Below are positions 25,666 through 33,618 of a DNA stretch of 64,000 nt, in pieces. Source of the DNA: Paramesorhizobium endophyticum (lineage in GTDB: Bacteria > Pseudomonadota > Alphaproteobacteria > Rhizobiales > Rhizobiaceae); NCBI RefSeq assembly GCF_014640615.1, contig NZ_BMHH01000018.1, positions 1-64,000 on the forward strand, read 5' to 3'. How positions within the stretch are numbered: the stretch's first letter is position 1; every line of letters starts with the position of its first letter. A program made the position numbers and the translations under genes. The notes under the pieces are model-generated. The model was not told where the DNA came from. It worked only from the letters and a program-made list of their open reading frames with translations, and made no database searches.

Positions 25666-26088
25666 TCAGCCCGCCCGCGCCGCGACCTGATCCAGCTTCT
25701 CGAGGAAATTCGGCCAGCCGGCTTTGGCGCCACCGAAAGCTTGTTTCTGATCCGGACGGAAGCCTTTCTGCTCGACGCGCAAGGAGGTCCCGCCCTGCGT
25801 CGGAGTAAGCGTGAACGTCACGACGCTTCTGAGGTCGAACGCCGGATCGTCATGCGCGAAATTCCAGGTATAGGAGAGCGTCCGCGCCGGCTCGACGACG
25901 AGCACCTCGCAGTCCAGCACCCCGCCCCATTCGCCGCGAAGATTGAAGCGATGGCCCACGGCCGGGCTGAAATCGTTCTGCATCAACCACTCCGCGATCA
26001 GATGCGGCTGGGTCAGCGCACGCCAGAGCTTTTCCGGCGGATGATCGAACTCGCGTGTCACGGTGACGGTGCGCGTCTCGGCGGTCAT
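25666..26088 (-). CDS. SRPBCC / AHSA1 domain protein
   Basis: 140 residues, one START-like ligand-binding domain (PF08327 type). TVTREFDHPPEKLWRALTQP at the start, WGGVLDCEVLVVEPARTLSYTW in the middle and GWPNFLEKLDQV at the end are typical. These domains bind hydrophobic small molecules or interact with partners such as Hsp90 in eukaryotes. The start codon overlaps the ArsR stop (ATGA), so translation is coupled to the regulator. Confidence 0.9.
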   Translation of the reverse strand: MTAETRTVTVTREFDHPPEKLWRALTQPHLIAEWLMQNDFSPAVGHRFNLRGEWGGVLDCEVLVVEPARTLSYTWNFAHDDPAFDLRSVVTFTLTPTQGGTSLRVEQKGFRPDQKQAFGGAKAGWPNFLEKLDQVAARAG

Positions 26089-26408
26089 TGGTCCATCCTT
26101 TTGAGTAAATCTTCCAGACCGTCGAGCCGCTTCTCCCAGAAGCCGGCCATCTCGGTCGTCCAGTCGATGAGGGGGGTGAGCGCGGCGGGCCGGGCGCTGT
26201 AATGCGTCTGCCGCCCCTCAGGACGGTCATGCACCAGCCCGGCCTCCTTCAATATGCCGAGATGTTTCGACACGGCAGGCTGCGAGATGCCGGCCCGGGC
26301 CGTCAAAGCCCCAACCGTCTGCTCGCCTTCCCTGCACAGCCGTTCGAAGATCGTCCGCCGGGTGGGATCGGCGAGCGTTCTGAACAGGATTTCGTGGCTC
26401 TCGGACAT
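26085..26408 (-). CDS. ArsR family transcriptional repressor
   Basis: 107 residues. The winged helix is LADPTRRTIFERLCREGEQTV, then ARAGISQPAVSKHLGILKEAGLV and the wing RPEGRQTHYSA, the SmtB/ArsR fold without the usual metal-binding CVC motif, so the inducer is probably not arsenite. This ArsR-SRPBCC pairing is common and the regulator usually senses a ligand related to the SRPBCC partner. The ATG at 26408 is supported because the alternative at 26438 falls inside the operator. Confidence 0.9.
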   Translation of the reverse strand: MSESHEILFRTLADPTRRTIFERLCREGEQTVGALTARAGISQPAVSKHLGILKEAGLVHDRPEGRQTHYSARPAALTPLIDWTTEMAGFWEKRLDGLEDLLKRMDQ

Positions 26409-26414
26409 GAAACT

Positions 26415-26458
26415 TATAACTCGCTGGTTATTGATCAACTCATAACCAACGAGTTATA
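26415..26458. promoter_or_regulatory. strong operator: 17-bp inverted repeat before the ArsR gene
   Basis: TATAACTCGCTGGTTAT at 26415-26431 and ATAACCAACGAGTTATA at 26442-26458 are inverted copies with one mismatch. Each arm is itself a dyad (ATAAC, six bases, GTTAT). ArsR dimers bind such sites next to the promoter and repress their own operon. Confidence 0.78.
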
Positions 26459-26479
26459 GGTCTGTCAAGCCTTATAAGC

Positions 26480-27211
26480 TCAATGCGGGCTGGCCGTGGG
26501 GCGGATGACGACCTCGCTCACATCGACATCCTCAGGCTGGCTGATGGCATAGGCGATGGCGTTGGCGACGGCTTCCGCGCTGATCGTGATGGCGCGGAAA
26601 GCGACCATTGCCTCCTGTGCGCCCGGGTCGGTGATCGTGCCGGCAAGTTCGGAAGTCGTCGTACCCGGTGAAATCACCGTGACGCGGATACGGTCCGTCT
26701 CCTGCCGCAACCCGTCCGAAATCGCCCGCACCGCGAATTTGGTCGCGGAGTAGACGGCGCAAGTGGGCCAGACCTTATGCCCGCCGATGGAGGAGAGGTT
26801 GACGATCTGCCCATGGCCCCGCGCATTCATCAGCGGCAGGGCGGCGGCGATGCCATAGAGAACGCCCTTGATGTTGACGTCCACCATCCGGTCCCACTCG
26901 TCCACCTTGAGCGCTTCGAGCGGTGACAGTGGCATGATGCCCGCATTGTTGACGATCACGTCCAGCTTGCCGAATTCCTCCACCGCATACTGCGCGAAGG
27001 CTTCGACATCCGCACGCTGCGTTACGTCGAGCGTACGGGCGCGGACGGATCCCGCGATGGCGATCTCCTCGGCGAGCTTCTGCAGCCGGTCGCCCCGCCG
27101 CGCGCCGATGACGACATGCGCGCCTGCTGCGGCTAGAACGCGGGCCGTGGCTTCGCCGATCCCGCTGCTCGCCCCGGTGATGGCGACCACTTTTCCTTCG
27201 ATTCCGTGCAT
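26480..27211 (-). CDS. SDR family oxidoreductase
   Basis: 243 residues, classical short-chain dehydrogenase. The cofactor motif is ITGASSGIGEATARVL, then NNAGIMPLS and the catalytic YSATK with the Ser in NLSSIGG, and ISPGTTTSEL after it. Arginines after the second strand (GARRGDR) favour NADPH. It is the last gene of a minus-strand group downstream of small periplasmic proteins and near a LysR gene. The substrate is unknown. The start is preceded by GGAAACAAAC. Confidence 0.92.
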   Translation of the reverse strand: MHGIEGKVVAITGASSGIGEATARVLAAAGAHVVIGARRGDRLQKLAEEIAIAGSVRARTLDVTQRADVEAFAQYAVEEFGKLDVIVNNAGIMPLSPLEALKVDEWDRMVDVNIKGVLYGIAAALPLMNARGHGQIVNLSSIGGHKVWPTCAVYSATKFAVRAISDGLRQETDRIRVTVISPGTTTSELAGTITDPGAQEAMVAFRAITISAEAVANAIAYAISQPEDVDVSEVVIRPTASPH

Positions 27212-27242
27212 GTTTGTTTCCTTTGACGAGAGTTGATTGCGA

Positions 27243-27467
27243 TTACTGCTGGTTTGCAGGGGAAGCGTCGCCGAACCGGCGGGCCGCCGGATTGGTCTCA
27301 GCGATGGTGCCTATCGAAGCCGGCGCGGTATAGTCGGTCTTCGGCTGGGCGACCGGCGCGCTGGGCTTGGCGTAGAGATCGTCCGGCGTGCCGAAGGACG
27401 GATTTTCCGCGAAGGCAACGCCCGCGCCAAAGATGAGCGTGGTGAGGGTAAGGATGATCTTGTTCAT
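27243..27467 (-). CDS. small secreted protein of unknown function
   Basis: 74 residues. A cleavable signal peptide (TLTTLIFGAGVAFAE) is followed by a short Pro/Ala/Thr-rich mature part with DLYAKPSAP and ending PANQQ. There is no recognised family and no cysteine. Likely cotranscribed with the SDR gene 31 bases away. Confidence 0.7.
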   Translation of the reverse strand: MNKIILTLTTLIFGAGVAFAENPSFGTPDDLYAKPSAPVAQPKTDYTAPASIGTIAETNPAARRFGDASPANQQ

Positions 27468-27491
27468 GATGATGTTCCTATCTGTGTGGAA

Positions 27492-27806
27492 TTAGCGGCG
27501 GCGCAGGATCATGCCGGCGTGATGAAGCGTATTCGCGTCGACGAAATCGCCGTCTGCGGTGAAGCCGGTGTCGTCCCAATATTCGATATGCGTGCCGGTG
27601 ACTTCGTAGCGGCCCCGATATGCGCTTTCTCTTGTGCCGCGGGCTTCGTCGTATCGGCCATTGGGTAGAAGTTCGTGCCTGACGTGACCGTCATCGGTCA
27701 CCCACATGCCGACATAGGGATGCTCTGCTGTCGCATTTGTTTCTTCTGCTCCAGCCGATTGGCCAAGGAAGGCGACTGCTACAAGCGCGGCCAGTTGCTT
27801 TGACAT
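27492..27806 (-). CDS. Atu4866-type periplasmic protein
   Basis: 104 residues with a signal peptide (LVAVAFLGQSAGA). The mature part HPYVGMWVTDDGHVRHELLPNG, then YRGRYEVTGTHIEYWDDTGFTADGDFV matches the small Atu4866 domain (PF11512 type), a lipocalin-like beta barrel of unknown ligand. Homologs occur next to SDR and LysR genes. It probably belongs to the same transcript as the SDR gene. Confidence 0.82.
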   Translation of the reverse strand: MSKQLAALVAVAFLGQSAGAEETNATAEHPYVGMWVTDDGHVRHELLPNGRYDEARGTRESAYRGRYEVTGTHIEYWDDTGFTADGDFVDANTLHHAGMILRRR

Positions 27807-27837
27807 CTTCTGTTTCCTGGTTTTGCGATTGGAAATT

Positions 27838-28356
27838 TCAGTCCACGCGCGGTGCGTTGTTCTCGACGACCGCCTGATAGGCGGCGAGGTCGAGAAAGGC
27901 CTCGGCCTCGGTCACTCGGCCGTCGGCCATGCGAAAAATCCAGACGAACTGGTTATTGTAGGGCTCGCCGGACGTGGTGGTGGCCGTGCCGTCGAAGCGG
28001 ACGATCACCGCATCGCCCGATGTCCAGATATTATGCACTCTAGGGGTGATCGGGGTTGCGAGACGGCTGACCAGCGGGCCGGAAGCATTTTTGGTGAAAT
28101 CTTCCAGACCCGTATAAGTCCTCGCCACCGGACCGGAGCCGTGAATGGTCCACTTTATATCCGGAGCCAGCAATTCGGCGAAGACATTGCCGCCCGCCTG
28201 CCACTTATCGAAGGCCTGGCGCACGATTGCTTCGTTTCGGGCGCTTACATCCGCCCGTTCGGCGTGAACCGCGGCCGCAGGTGCGGCAAAGACCAACGTA
28301 ACCAGCAGTAATCCGGCTACATGGGAGAGGTTTCGGTTTATTCGGAACGTGCTCAT
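27838..28356 (-). CDS. NTF2-like / SnoaL-type exported protein
   Basis: 172 residues. A signal peptide (LLLVTLVFAAPAAAVHA) precedes an NTF2-like alpha-beta cone: ARNEAIVRQAFDKWQAGGN, then LLAPDIKWTIHGSGPVA, TYTGLEDF and FVWIFRMADGRVTEAEAFLD. SnoaL-like domains catalyse ring closures or serve as ligand-binding pockets. Secretion is unusual for the fold. First gene of the group with Atu4866 and SDR. The ATG at 28356 is chosen over 28431 because of AAGGAAAAACC and the signal peptide. Confidence 0.85.
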   Translation of the reverse strand: MSTFRINRNLSHVAGLLLVTLVFAAPAAAVHAERADVSARNEAIVRQAFDKWQAGGNVFAELLAPDIKWTIHGSGPVARTYTGLEDFTKNASGPLVSRLATPITPRVHNIWTSGDAVIVRFDGTATTTSGEPYNNQFVWIFRMADGRVTEAEAFLDLAAYQAVVENNAPRVD

Positions 28357-28443
28357 TAGCGGTTTTTCCTTTCTTAGGGGTGGGCCCGCTGAGAAACATA
28401 GATGTGTCGACCCGCCTGATCGACTTGCCAATCGCGGATAGTC

Positions 28444-28462
28444 TGGTTAGAAAATCTAACCA
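28444..28462. promoter_or_regulatory. perfect palindrome between LysR and NTF2-like genes
   Basis: TGGTTAG, five bases (AAAAT), CTAACCA is a perfect 19-base palindrome that ends directly at the LysR start codon. This is a likely LysR binding site for autorepression and activation of the divergent group. Confidence 0.65.
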
Positions 28463-29359
28463 ATGATGGATGAGTTCGAAGGCATCTCCGTATTCCTGGC
28501 CGTCGCGGAAACACGCAATTTCCGCGTCGCCGGCGAACGCCTTGGCGTGACGCGCTCGGCGGTGAGCCAGGCTGTGCAGCGTCTCGAGGATCGCATGGGC
28601 GTGGCGCTCGTGCAGCGGACGACCCGCAGCGTGCGGCTGACGGAAGCGGGCGAGATGTTCTATGAGCTGGTAAAGCCTTCGACCCGCGAAGTGCTCGACG
28701 CCGTGCGGGCTATCAGAGACATGCAGGCGCGCCCCACGGGATTGCTCCGAATCGCGGTGTCATCCATCGCCGAGCGCTTCATTTCGGGGCCGCTGCTGGC
28801 GGGTTTCATGGCTGAATACCCCGACGTTAAGCTCGACATCACCATTACAGACGAGGAATTCGATATCGTCAGCGAGGGGTTCGACGCGGGCGTCCGGCTG
28901 GGCGAGGTGATCGAGCAGGATATGATCGCCGTCCCCGTTTCCCCGGAACAGCGGCAATGCCCTGTGGCTTCGCCGCAATATCTCGCGCGGCGCGGCACGC
29001 CCCGCCATCCGCGCGAGCTGACGGAGCATATCTGCATCGGCTGGCGGCCAAGGCCCGACAGCGCGCCCTACCGCTGGGAATTCACCGAAAACGGCAGGGA
29101 TTTTAACGTCGCGGTCAACGAGGCCATGACCACCAACGACATGGGCATGATGATCCGCATGGCCTGCGCCGGCGCGGGCATCACCTTCGGCATGGTCGAA
29201 ACATTCGAGCCCTATTTCGCGCACGGCGAACTCGTCCCGCTATTGGAAGAATACTGCCCGCCCTTCCCCGGCTTTTATCTCTACTACCCCCGGCGGCACC
29301 GGCAGCCGCTGAAGCTACGGGCGCTGGTGGAGCATATCAGGGAATTTCTGCAGGCGTAG
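28463..29359 (+). CDS. LysR family transcriptional regulator
   Basis: 298 residues. The N-terminal helix-turn-helix is FLAVAETRNFRVAGERLGVT, then RSAVSQAVQRLEDRMGVAL, followed by an effector domain with LLRIAVSSIAERFISGPLL. It resembles the CrgA/AaeR-type regulators often found divergent from SDR genes. It sits opposite the NTF2-like, Atu4866, secreted peptide and SDR genes, and probably controls them through the adjacent palindrome. Effector unknown. Confidence 0.92.
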   Translation: MMDEFEGISVFLAVAETRNFRVAGERLGVTRSAVSQAVQRLEDRMGVALVQRTTRSVRLTEAGEMFYELVKPSTREVLDAVRAIRDMQARPTGLLRIAVSSIAERFISGPLLAGFMAEYPDVKLDITITDEEFDIVSEGFDAGVRLGEVIEQDMIAVPVSPEQRQCPVASPQYLARRGTPRHPRELTEHICIGWRPRPDSAPYRWEFTENGRDFNVAVNEAMTTNDMGMMIRMACAGAGITFGMVETFEPYFAHGELVPLLEEYCPPFPGFYLYYPRRHRQPLKLRALVEHIREFLQA

Positions 29360-29360
29360 C

Positions 29361-29840
29361 TCACCCCCGCCGCGCTGCCTCGATCGCCGCCACGTCAATC
29401 TTCGTCATATCCATCATCGCCGCGAATGCACGCTTTGCTTCATCGCCACCGGCGGCCATCGCCTCCATCAGCGCGCGCGGCGTGATTTGCCACGAGACGC
29501 CCCATTTGTCCTTGCACCAGCCGCAGGCGCTTTCCTGTCCGCCATTATCGACGATGGCGTTCCAGTAGCGGTCGGTTTCTTTCTGATCCTCGGTGGAAAT
29601 CTGGAACGAGAAGGCTTCCGTCTGCCTGAACGCCGTCCCGCCATTGAGCCCGACGCAGGGAATGCCGGCGACGGTGAACTCCACCATCAGCACATCGCCT
29701 TCCTTGCCGGAGGGATAGTCGCCGGGCGCGTGGTACACCTTGCCCACGGCACTGTCGGGAAATGTCGCGGCATAAAAGCGTGCGGCTTCCTCGGCCTCCT
29801 TGTCGTACCAGACGCAGATGGTGTTCTTCGCAATGGCCAT
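29361..29840 (-). CDS. VOC family protein (PhnB/3-demethylubiquinone methyltransferase-like)
   Basis: 159 residues with glyoxalase/bleomycin resistance-type fold. ICVWYDKEAEEAARFYAATFP at the start, VEFTVAGIPCVGLNGG in the middle and CGWCKDKWGVSWQITPRAL at the end are hallmarks of the PhnB-like subfamily. Metal and substrate are unknown. The start at 29840 has GGGAGG at good spacing; 29846 is an alternative. It converges with the LysR gene, with stop codons almost abutting. Confidence 0.85.
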   Translation of the reverse strand: MAIAKNTICVWYDKEAEEAARFYAATFPDSAVGKVYHAPGDYPSGKEGDVLMVEFTVAGIPCVGLNGGTAFRQTEAFSFQISTEDQKETDRYWNAIVDNGGQESACGWCKDKWGVSWQITPRALMEAMAAGGDEAKRAFAAMMDMTKIDVAAIEAARRG

Positions 29841-29927
29841 TCTCATATCCTCCCTTGAAACTATTTCGATCAGTGTGCAGGTTTGCGGGCAGAACCGCAA
29901 TGGAGCACCCATATCCTTCGCTTAAAC

Positions 29928-29956
29928 TTGCACCCCCGCTACCTTTCCGTTATAGA
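29928..29956 (+). promoter_or_regulatory. sigma-70-type promoter of rplY-pth
   Basis: TTGCAC at 29928-29933, 17-base spacer and TATAGA at 29951-29956. It lies in the divergent gap between the VOC gene and rplY and would give a leader of about 105 bases. Confidence 0.6.
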
Positions 29957-30068
29957 GCCGCCATCCGTGTAGACACCCTTGGAGGCAACGCGGAATGGGG
30001 CGGTTCCGGCCGTTTCATGCTTTCCCCCAATGGGAAAGATTCTCCATATAACCTCGAAAGGAAATGCC

Positions 30069-30698
30069 ATGAGCAAGCCATACGAGCTCAAGGCCGAGGC
30101 GCGCGAACGGGTCGGTAAGGGGTCCGCCCGGGAACTTCGGCGCAACGGTAAAGTGCCTGCCGTCATCTATGGTGACAAGCAGGAGCCCGTCTCCATCGCC
30201 CTGTCCTACAAGGACATTTACTACAAGATCCATGGCGGCGGCTTCAAGACGACCATTGCCACGATCGATGTAGATGGCAAGAAGTATCAGGTTCTGCCGA
30301 AGGACTACCAGCTCGATCCGGTCCGGGACTTCCCGATCCATGTCGATTTCCTGCGCGTGTCGGAAAAGTCGGTTGTCCACGTCAATATCCCCGTCCACTT
30401 CATCAATGAGGAAGCGGCTCCGGGCATCAAGCGCGGCGGCGTGCTCAACATCGTGCGCCACGAGATCGACGCCACCGTTCCGGCCAATGCGATCCCCGAT
30501 TTCATCGAGATCGACCTGACCGGCCTAGACCTCGGCGATTCCATCCACATTTCGGCGGTGAAGCTGCCGAAGGGCGTGACGCCGACCATCCAGGACCGCG
30601 ATTTCACCATCGCCACCATTGCTGCTCCGGCTGGCCTCAAGTCCGAGGAAGCTGCCGAAGCAGCTGCGGAAGCGGCTGAAGGGAAAGACGGCGAGTAA
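30069..30698 (+). CDS. rplY: 50S ribosomal protein L25 (CTC form)
   Basis: 209 residues. The N-terminal 5S rRNA-binding part is [28 protein letters not shown], and the C-terminal CTC domain follows with [10 protein letters not shown]. The tail is acidic and alanine rich, as usual in alphaproteobacteria. The longer open frame to 29979 is not used; the ATG at 30069 has CGAAAGGAAATGCC in front. It is cotranscribed with pth 27 bases downstream, a classical gene order. Confidence 0.95.
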   Translation: MSKPYELKAEARERVGKGSARELRRNGKVPAVIYGDKQEPVSIALSYKDIYYKIHGGGFKTTIATIDVDGKKYQVLPKDYQLDPVRDFPIHVDFLRVSEKSVVHVNIPVHFINEEAAPGIKRGGVLNIVRHEIDATVPANAIPDFIEIDLTGLDLGDSIHISAVKLPKGVTPTIQDRDFTIATIAAPAGLKSEEAAEAAAEAAEGKDGE

Positions 30699-30725
30699 TC
30701 GCTCTCCATACGGGGGACCCGATCC

Positions 30726-31436
30726 ATGCTGCTCATCGCAGGACTTGGCAATCCGGGCCCCCGCTATGCCAAAAACCGGCACAATATCGGTTTCATGGCG
30801 GCGGATGAAATACACCGCCGCCATCGCTTTTCTCCCTGGCAGAAGAAATTCCAGGCCGAGATCGCCGATGGCGCCATCGACGGTGAAAAGGCGCTGCTCA
30901 TCAAGCCGCAGACCTTCATGAACCTTTCCGGCCAGTCGGTCGGCGAAGCCATGCGCTTCTACAAGCTCTCCCCTGCCGATCTCATCGTCGTCTATGACGA
31001 GCTCGACCTCCCTGCCGGCAAGCTGCGCGTCAAGACGGGCGGCGGCTCGGGCGGACACAACGGCATCAAATCCATCGACGCCCATTGCGGCAAGGACTAC
31101 CGCCGGGTGCGGCTCGGCATCGGCCATCCGGGCGCGAAGGAATTGGTGCACAATTACGTGCTCGGTGATTTCGCCAAGGCAGACAGCGAATGGCTGGAGC
31201 CGCTGCTGACGGCGGTGGCCGACAATGCCGGCATGCTCGTCAAGGGCGATGACAACGGCTTCATGAACCGCATATCCCTCGCCATGGGTGGCGGCCAGCC
31301 GGAAAGTCGCAAAGCAGCCGAACCCAAGGCGCAGAGCCACATCCGCCAGGCCCGCCCGGCAAAGCCCGCCGTCAATATTCCGGAAAGCGGCCCGATGGCC
31401 GATATGCTGAAGAAGCTGTTCGGGAAGAAAGATTGA
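30726..31436 (+). CDS. pth: peptidyl-tRNA hydrolase
   Basis: 236 residues, releases peptides from peptidyl-tRNA and is essential. [20 protein letters not shown] carries the catalytic histidine (His19), [14 protein letters not shown] and [15 protein letters not shown] are conserved, with [13 protein letters not shown] between. The C-terminus has an extra basic, alanine-rich tail of about 45 residues found in alphaproteobacteria. The usual downstream gene ychF is separated here by a toxin-antitoxin pair. Confidence 0.95.
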   Translation: MLLIAGLGNPGPRYAKNRHNIGFMAADEIHRRHRFSPWQKKFQAEIADGAIDGEKALLIKPQTFMNLSGQSVGEAMRFYKLSPADLIVVYDELDLPAGKLRVKTGGGSGGHNGIKSIDAHCGKDYRRVRLGIGHPGAKELVHNYVLGDFAKADSEWLEPLLTAVADNAGMLVKGDDNGFMNRISLAMGGGQPESRKAAEPKAQSHIRQARPAKPAVNIPESGPMADMLKKLFGKKD

Positions 31437-31458
31437 TAGCGCTCTCATCCGCCCTTAT

Positions 31459-31471
31459 ATTGCGGAGCAAT
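31459..31471. promoter_or_regulatory. small dyad upstream of the VapBC pair
   Basis: ATTGC, three bases, GCAAT is a perfect short inverted repeat 22 bases before the antitoxin start. It could be the autoregulatory operator, but it is short. Confidence 0.3.
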
Positions 31472-31493
31472 CCACGTTCCCCGTGAGGCCACA

Positions 31494-31742
31494 ATGAAAA
31501 GCGTTATTGTTTCCATGGACGACGAACTGGAGCGGGAAGTCCGCACTCAGGCCGCCAAGGCGGGCAAAAGCATGTCGCGTTTTATTGCCGATACGCTGAA
31601 GACGCAGACCGCAGCGAAACCCAACATAAAAAAAGCGCTCAACCCCCAGTTGACAGCAATAGAGCGCTTTCTTGCGGGCCCCAAGTGGGACGTTATGACA
31701 GACGGGCGGATGCCCACTGCGGAAGAGCGCAATGAGCGCTGA
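31494..31742 (+). CDS. ribbon-helix-helix antitoxin, VapB-like
   Basis: 82 residues. MKSVIVSMDDELEREVRTQA, then KAGKSMSRFIADTL is a CopG/Arc-type ribbon-helix-helix followed by a toxin-neutralising tail. It overlaps the PIN-domain gene by 11 bases, so translation is coupled. Antitoxin of a type II module. Confidence 0.85.
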   Translation: MKSVIVSMDDELEREVRTQAAKAGKSMSRFIADTLKTQTAAKPNIKKALNPQLTAIERFLAGPKWDVMTDGRMPTAEERNER

Positions 31743-32172
31743 TTGTTTCATTGACGCGAACGTTCTTCTTTATGCCCGCCAAATAGAGTCAACGCCGAAA
31801 GTTGAGCGTGCCATCGCATGGCTCCGGCTGCTGGCCAAAACCCAGCGCGGCTGCATCAATCTACAGGTTTTGAACGAGATGACGCATGTCCTTTTGCGAA
31901 AGCGGAAGGACATGAGTGCATCGGAAGTATTCGAAGCCATCGATCAATTGCGGCCATTAGGAACTACACCTATATCCGAAGGCACCGCGATGCTGGCCCG
32001 CCAGTTGCGCTTAATCACGGCATACTCCTGGTGGGACTGCCTTCTCCTCGCTTCCGCCATCGAATTGAAATGCCGCTACTTCCTTTCCGAGGACATGCAT
32101 GACGGCCATGCAATTGAAGGCTTGACGATCATCAATCCTTTCCTGCACACAGCGGACAAAATTCTCGCTTGA
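31732..32172 (+). CDS. PIN-domain toxin, VapC-like
   Basis: 146 residues. CFIDANVLLYA carries the first acidic residue, NEMTHVL the second, SWWDCLLLASAIE the third and LSEDMHDG the fourth acidic cluster, forming the Mg-dependent ribonuclease site. VapC toxins cleave tRNA or rRNA. The pair is inserted between pth and ychF, which are usually adjacent in related genomes. A family G repeat follows. Confidence 0.87.
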   Translation: MSADCFIDANVLLYARQIESTPKVERAIAWLRLLAKTQRGCINLQVLNEMTHVLLRKRKDMSASEVFEAIDQLRPLGTTPISEGTAMLARQLRLITAYSWWDCLLLASAIELKCRYFLSEDMHDGHAIEGLTIINPFLHTADKILA

Positions 32173-32175
32173 GAA

Positions 32176-32240
32176 GCATGATCCCGAACCGAAGGTCAGC
32201 GTCAGCAAAAAGTTGCAGACTTTTCGGATAAGATCATGCG
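32176..32240. repeat. family G element, copy 2
   Basis: GCATGATCCCGAACCGAAGG, then AAAAAGTTGCAGACTTTTCG, then GATAAGATCATGCG: outer GCATGATC and GATCATGC are inverted, enclosing an inner CGAAAA-type dyad. It begins a few bases after the toxin stop codon. The element is longer here by an inserted stretch than the copy at 59.55 kb. Confidence 0.75.
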
Positions 32241-32270
32241 GCCAAAACAAAACAGACAAGGAACGGAAAG

Positions 32271-33371
32271 ATGGGCTTCAAATGCGGCATTGTCGGCCTG
32301 CCGAATGTCGGCAAATCGACGCTTTTCAACGCGCTGACCAGGACGGCGGCGGCACAGGCCGCTAATTATCCCTTCTGCACCATCGAGCCGAACACCGGCG
32401 AAGTGGCCGTGCCCGATCCGCGCATGAAGGCGATTGCCGGCGTCGCCAAGTCGCAGAACATCATTCCGACGCGCATCTCCTTCGTCGATATCGCCGGTCT
32501 CGTGCGTGGCGCGTCGAAGGGCGAAGGGCTGGGCAACCAGTTCCTCGCCAATATCCGCGAGGTGGACGCCATCGTGCATGTGCTGCGCTGCTTCGAGGAC
32601 GACGACATCACCCATGTCGAGGGCCGCATCGACCCGGTATCCGACGCCGAGACGGTCGAGACGGAACTGATGCTCTCCGACCTTGAAAGCCTTGAGCGCC
32701 GCATCGTGCAGATCCGCAAGCGCGCCACCGGCAAGGACAAGGAAGCGGTGACCGTCCTGCCGATGATGGAACAGGCGCTGGAACTGCTCCAGAACGGCAA
32801 GCCCGTCCGCATGCTGAAGGATATCGCCCCTGATGACCTTGTTATCCTGCAGGGCCTGAATCTGCTTACCTCCAAGCCCGTGCTCTATGTCTGCAATGTC
32901 GCCGAAGGCGACGCGGCGAAGGGCAACGCGCATACCAAAGCCGTCGCAGTCATGGCCAAGGAACAGGGCGCGGAAACAGTCATCATCTCCGCCGCCATCG
33001 AGGCCGAAGTGGCGCAGCTTGCCGATGAGGAAGCGAAGGAATATCTCGACGCCATGGGCCTTGAGGAACCCGGCCTCGACCGGCTGATCCGCGCTGGCTA
33101 CAAGCTTCTCGACCTCATCACCTATTTCACCGCCGGTCCGAAGGAAACCCGCGCTTGGACCATCAAGCGCGGCACCAAGGCGCCGCAGGCCGCAGGCGTC
33201 ATCCACACGGATTTCGAGCGCGGCTTTATTCGCGCCCAGACGATCGCCTATAATGACTATGTCACGCTCGGCGGCGAAGTCGCGGCCAAGGAAGCAGGCA
33301 AGGCCCGCGACGAAGGCAAGGAATATGTCGTGCAGGACGGCGACGTGCTGCTGTTCAGGTTCAACACCTAG
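32271..33371 (+). CDS. ychF: redox-regulated ATPase YchF (OLA1)
   Basis: 366 residues, P-loop ATPase of the Obg class that binds ATP. The G1 motif is GLPNVGKSTLFNALT, G2/G3 include SFVDIAGLVRGASKGEGLGN, and the nucleotide-specificity region is around LYVCNVAEGD rather than the canonical NKxD. A C-terminal TGS domain is seen in GTKAPQAAGVIHTDFERGFI. It associates with the ribosome and proteasome-like partners and affects oxidative stress. Start with GGAAAG. Confidence 0.95.
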   Translation: MGFKCGIVGLPNVGKSTLFNALTRTAAAQAANYPFCTIEPNTGEVAVPDPRMKAIAGVAKSQNIIPTRISFVDIAGLVRGASKGEGLGNQFLANIREVDAIVHVLRCFEDDDITHVEGRIDPVSDAETVETELMLSDLESLERRIVQIRKRATGKDKEAVTVLPMMEQALELLQNGKPVRMLKDIAPDDLVILQGLNLLTSKPVLYVCNVAEGDAAKGNAHTKAVAVMAKEQGAETVIISAAIEAEVAQLADEEAKEYLDAMGLEEPGLDRLIRAGYKLLDLITYFTAGPKETRAWTIKRGTKAPQAAGVIHTDFERGFIRAQTIAYNDYVTLGGEVAAKEAGKARDEGKEYVVQDGDVLLFRFNT

Positions 33372-33409
33372 AAACGGTTCATGTTTGATGGAAATGCTCT
33401 GCCAAGCGC

Positions 33410-33552
33410 CCTCGCCCTTCGAGGCTCCGCTTCGCTCCGCACCTCAGGATGAGGGCTACCGCAGCGTTGCGGTCCTTTCACCCTCATGGTGAGGTGCGAC
33501 CCTGAGGTGCTCGCGAAGCGAGCCTCGAAGGGGAGCCTCGAACCACGAGGGT
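33410..33552. repeat. family E palindromic element, copy 1
   Basis: CCTCGCCCTTCGAGGCTCCG, then CTTCGCTCCGCACCTCAGGA, mirrored by TGAGGTGCGACCCTGAGGTG and GAGCCTCGAACCACGAGGG. Copies near 49.2 and 54.7 kb. It fills the gap between ychF and the first MaoC gene. Confidence 0.82.
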
Positions 33553-33618
33553 GAAGGACGCACTACGTTTCCATCTTGATTGAAATGCACTGATCCAGCC
33601 CCGGATGGAGGAGACGGA

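Noticed and set aside
30525-31448. 307-residue minus-strand frame over rplY and pth
   Set aside because: Antisense to two essential genes with clear motifs.
32202-33206. 334-residue minus-strand frame over ychF
   Set aside because: Mirror of a conserved ATPase gene; no ribosome binding site or family match.
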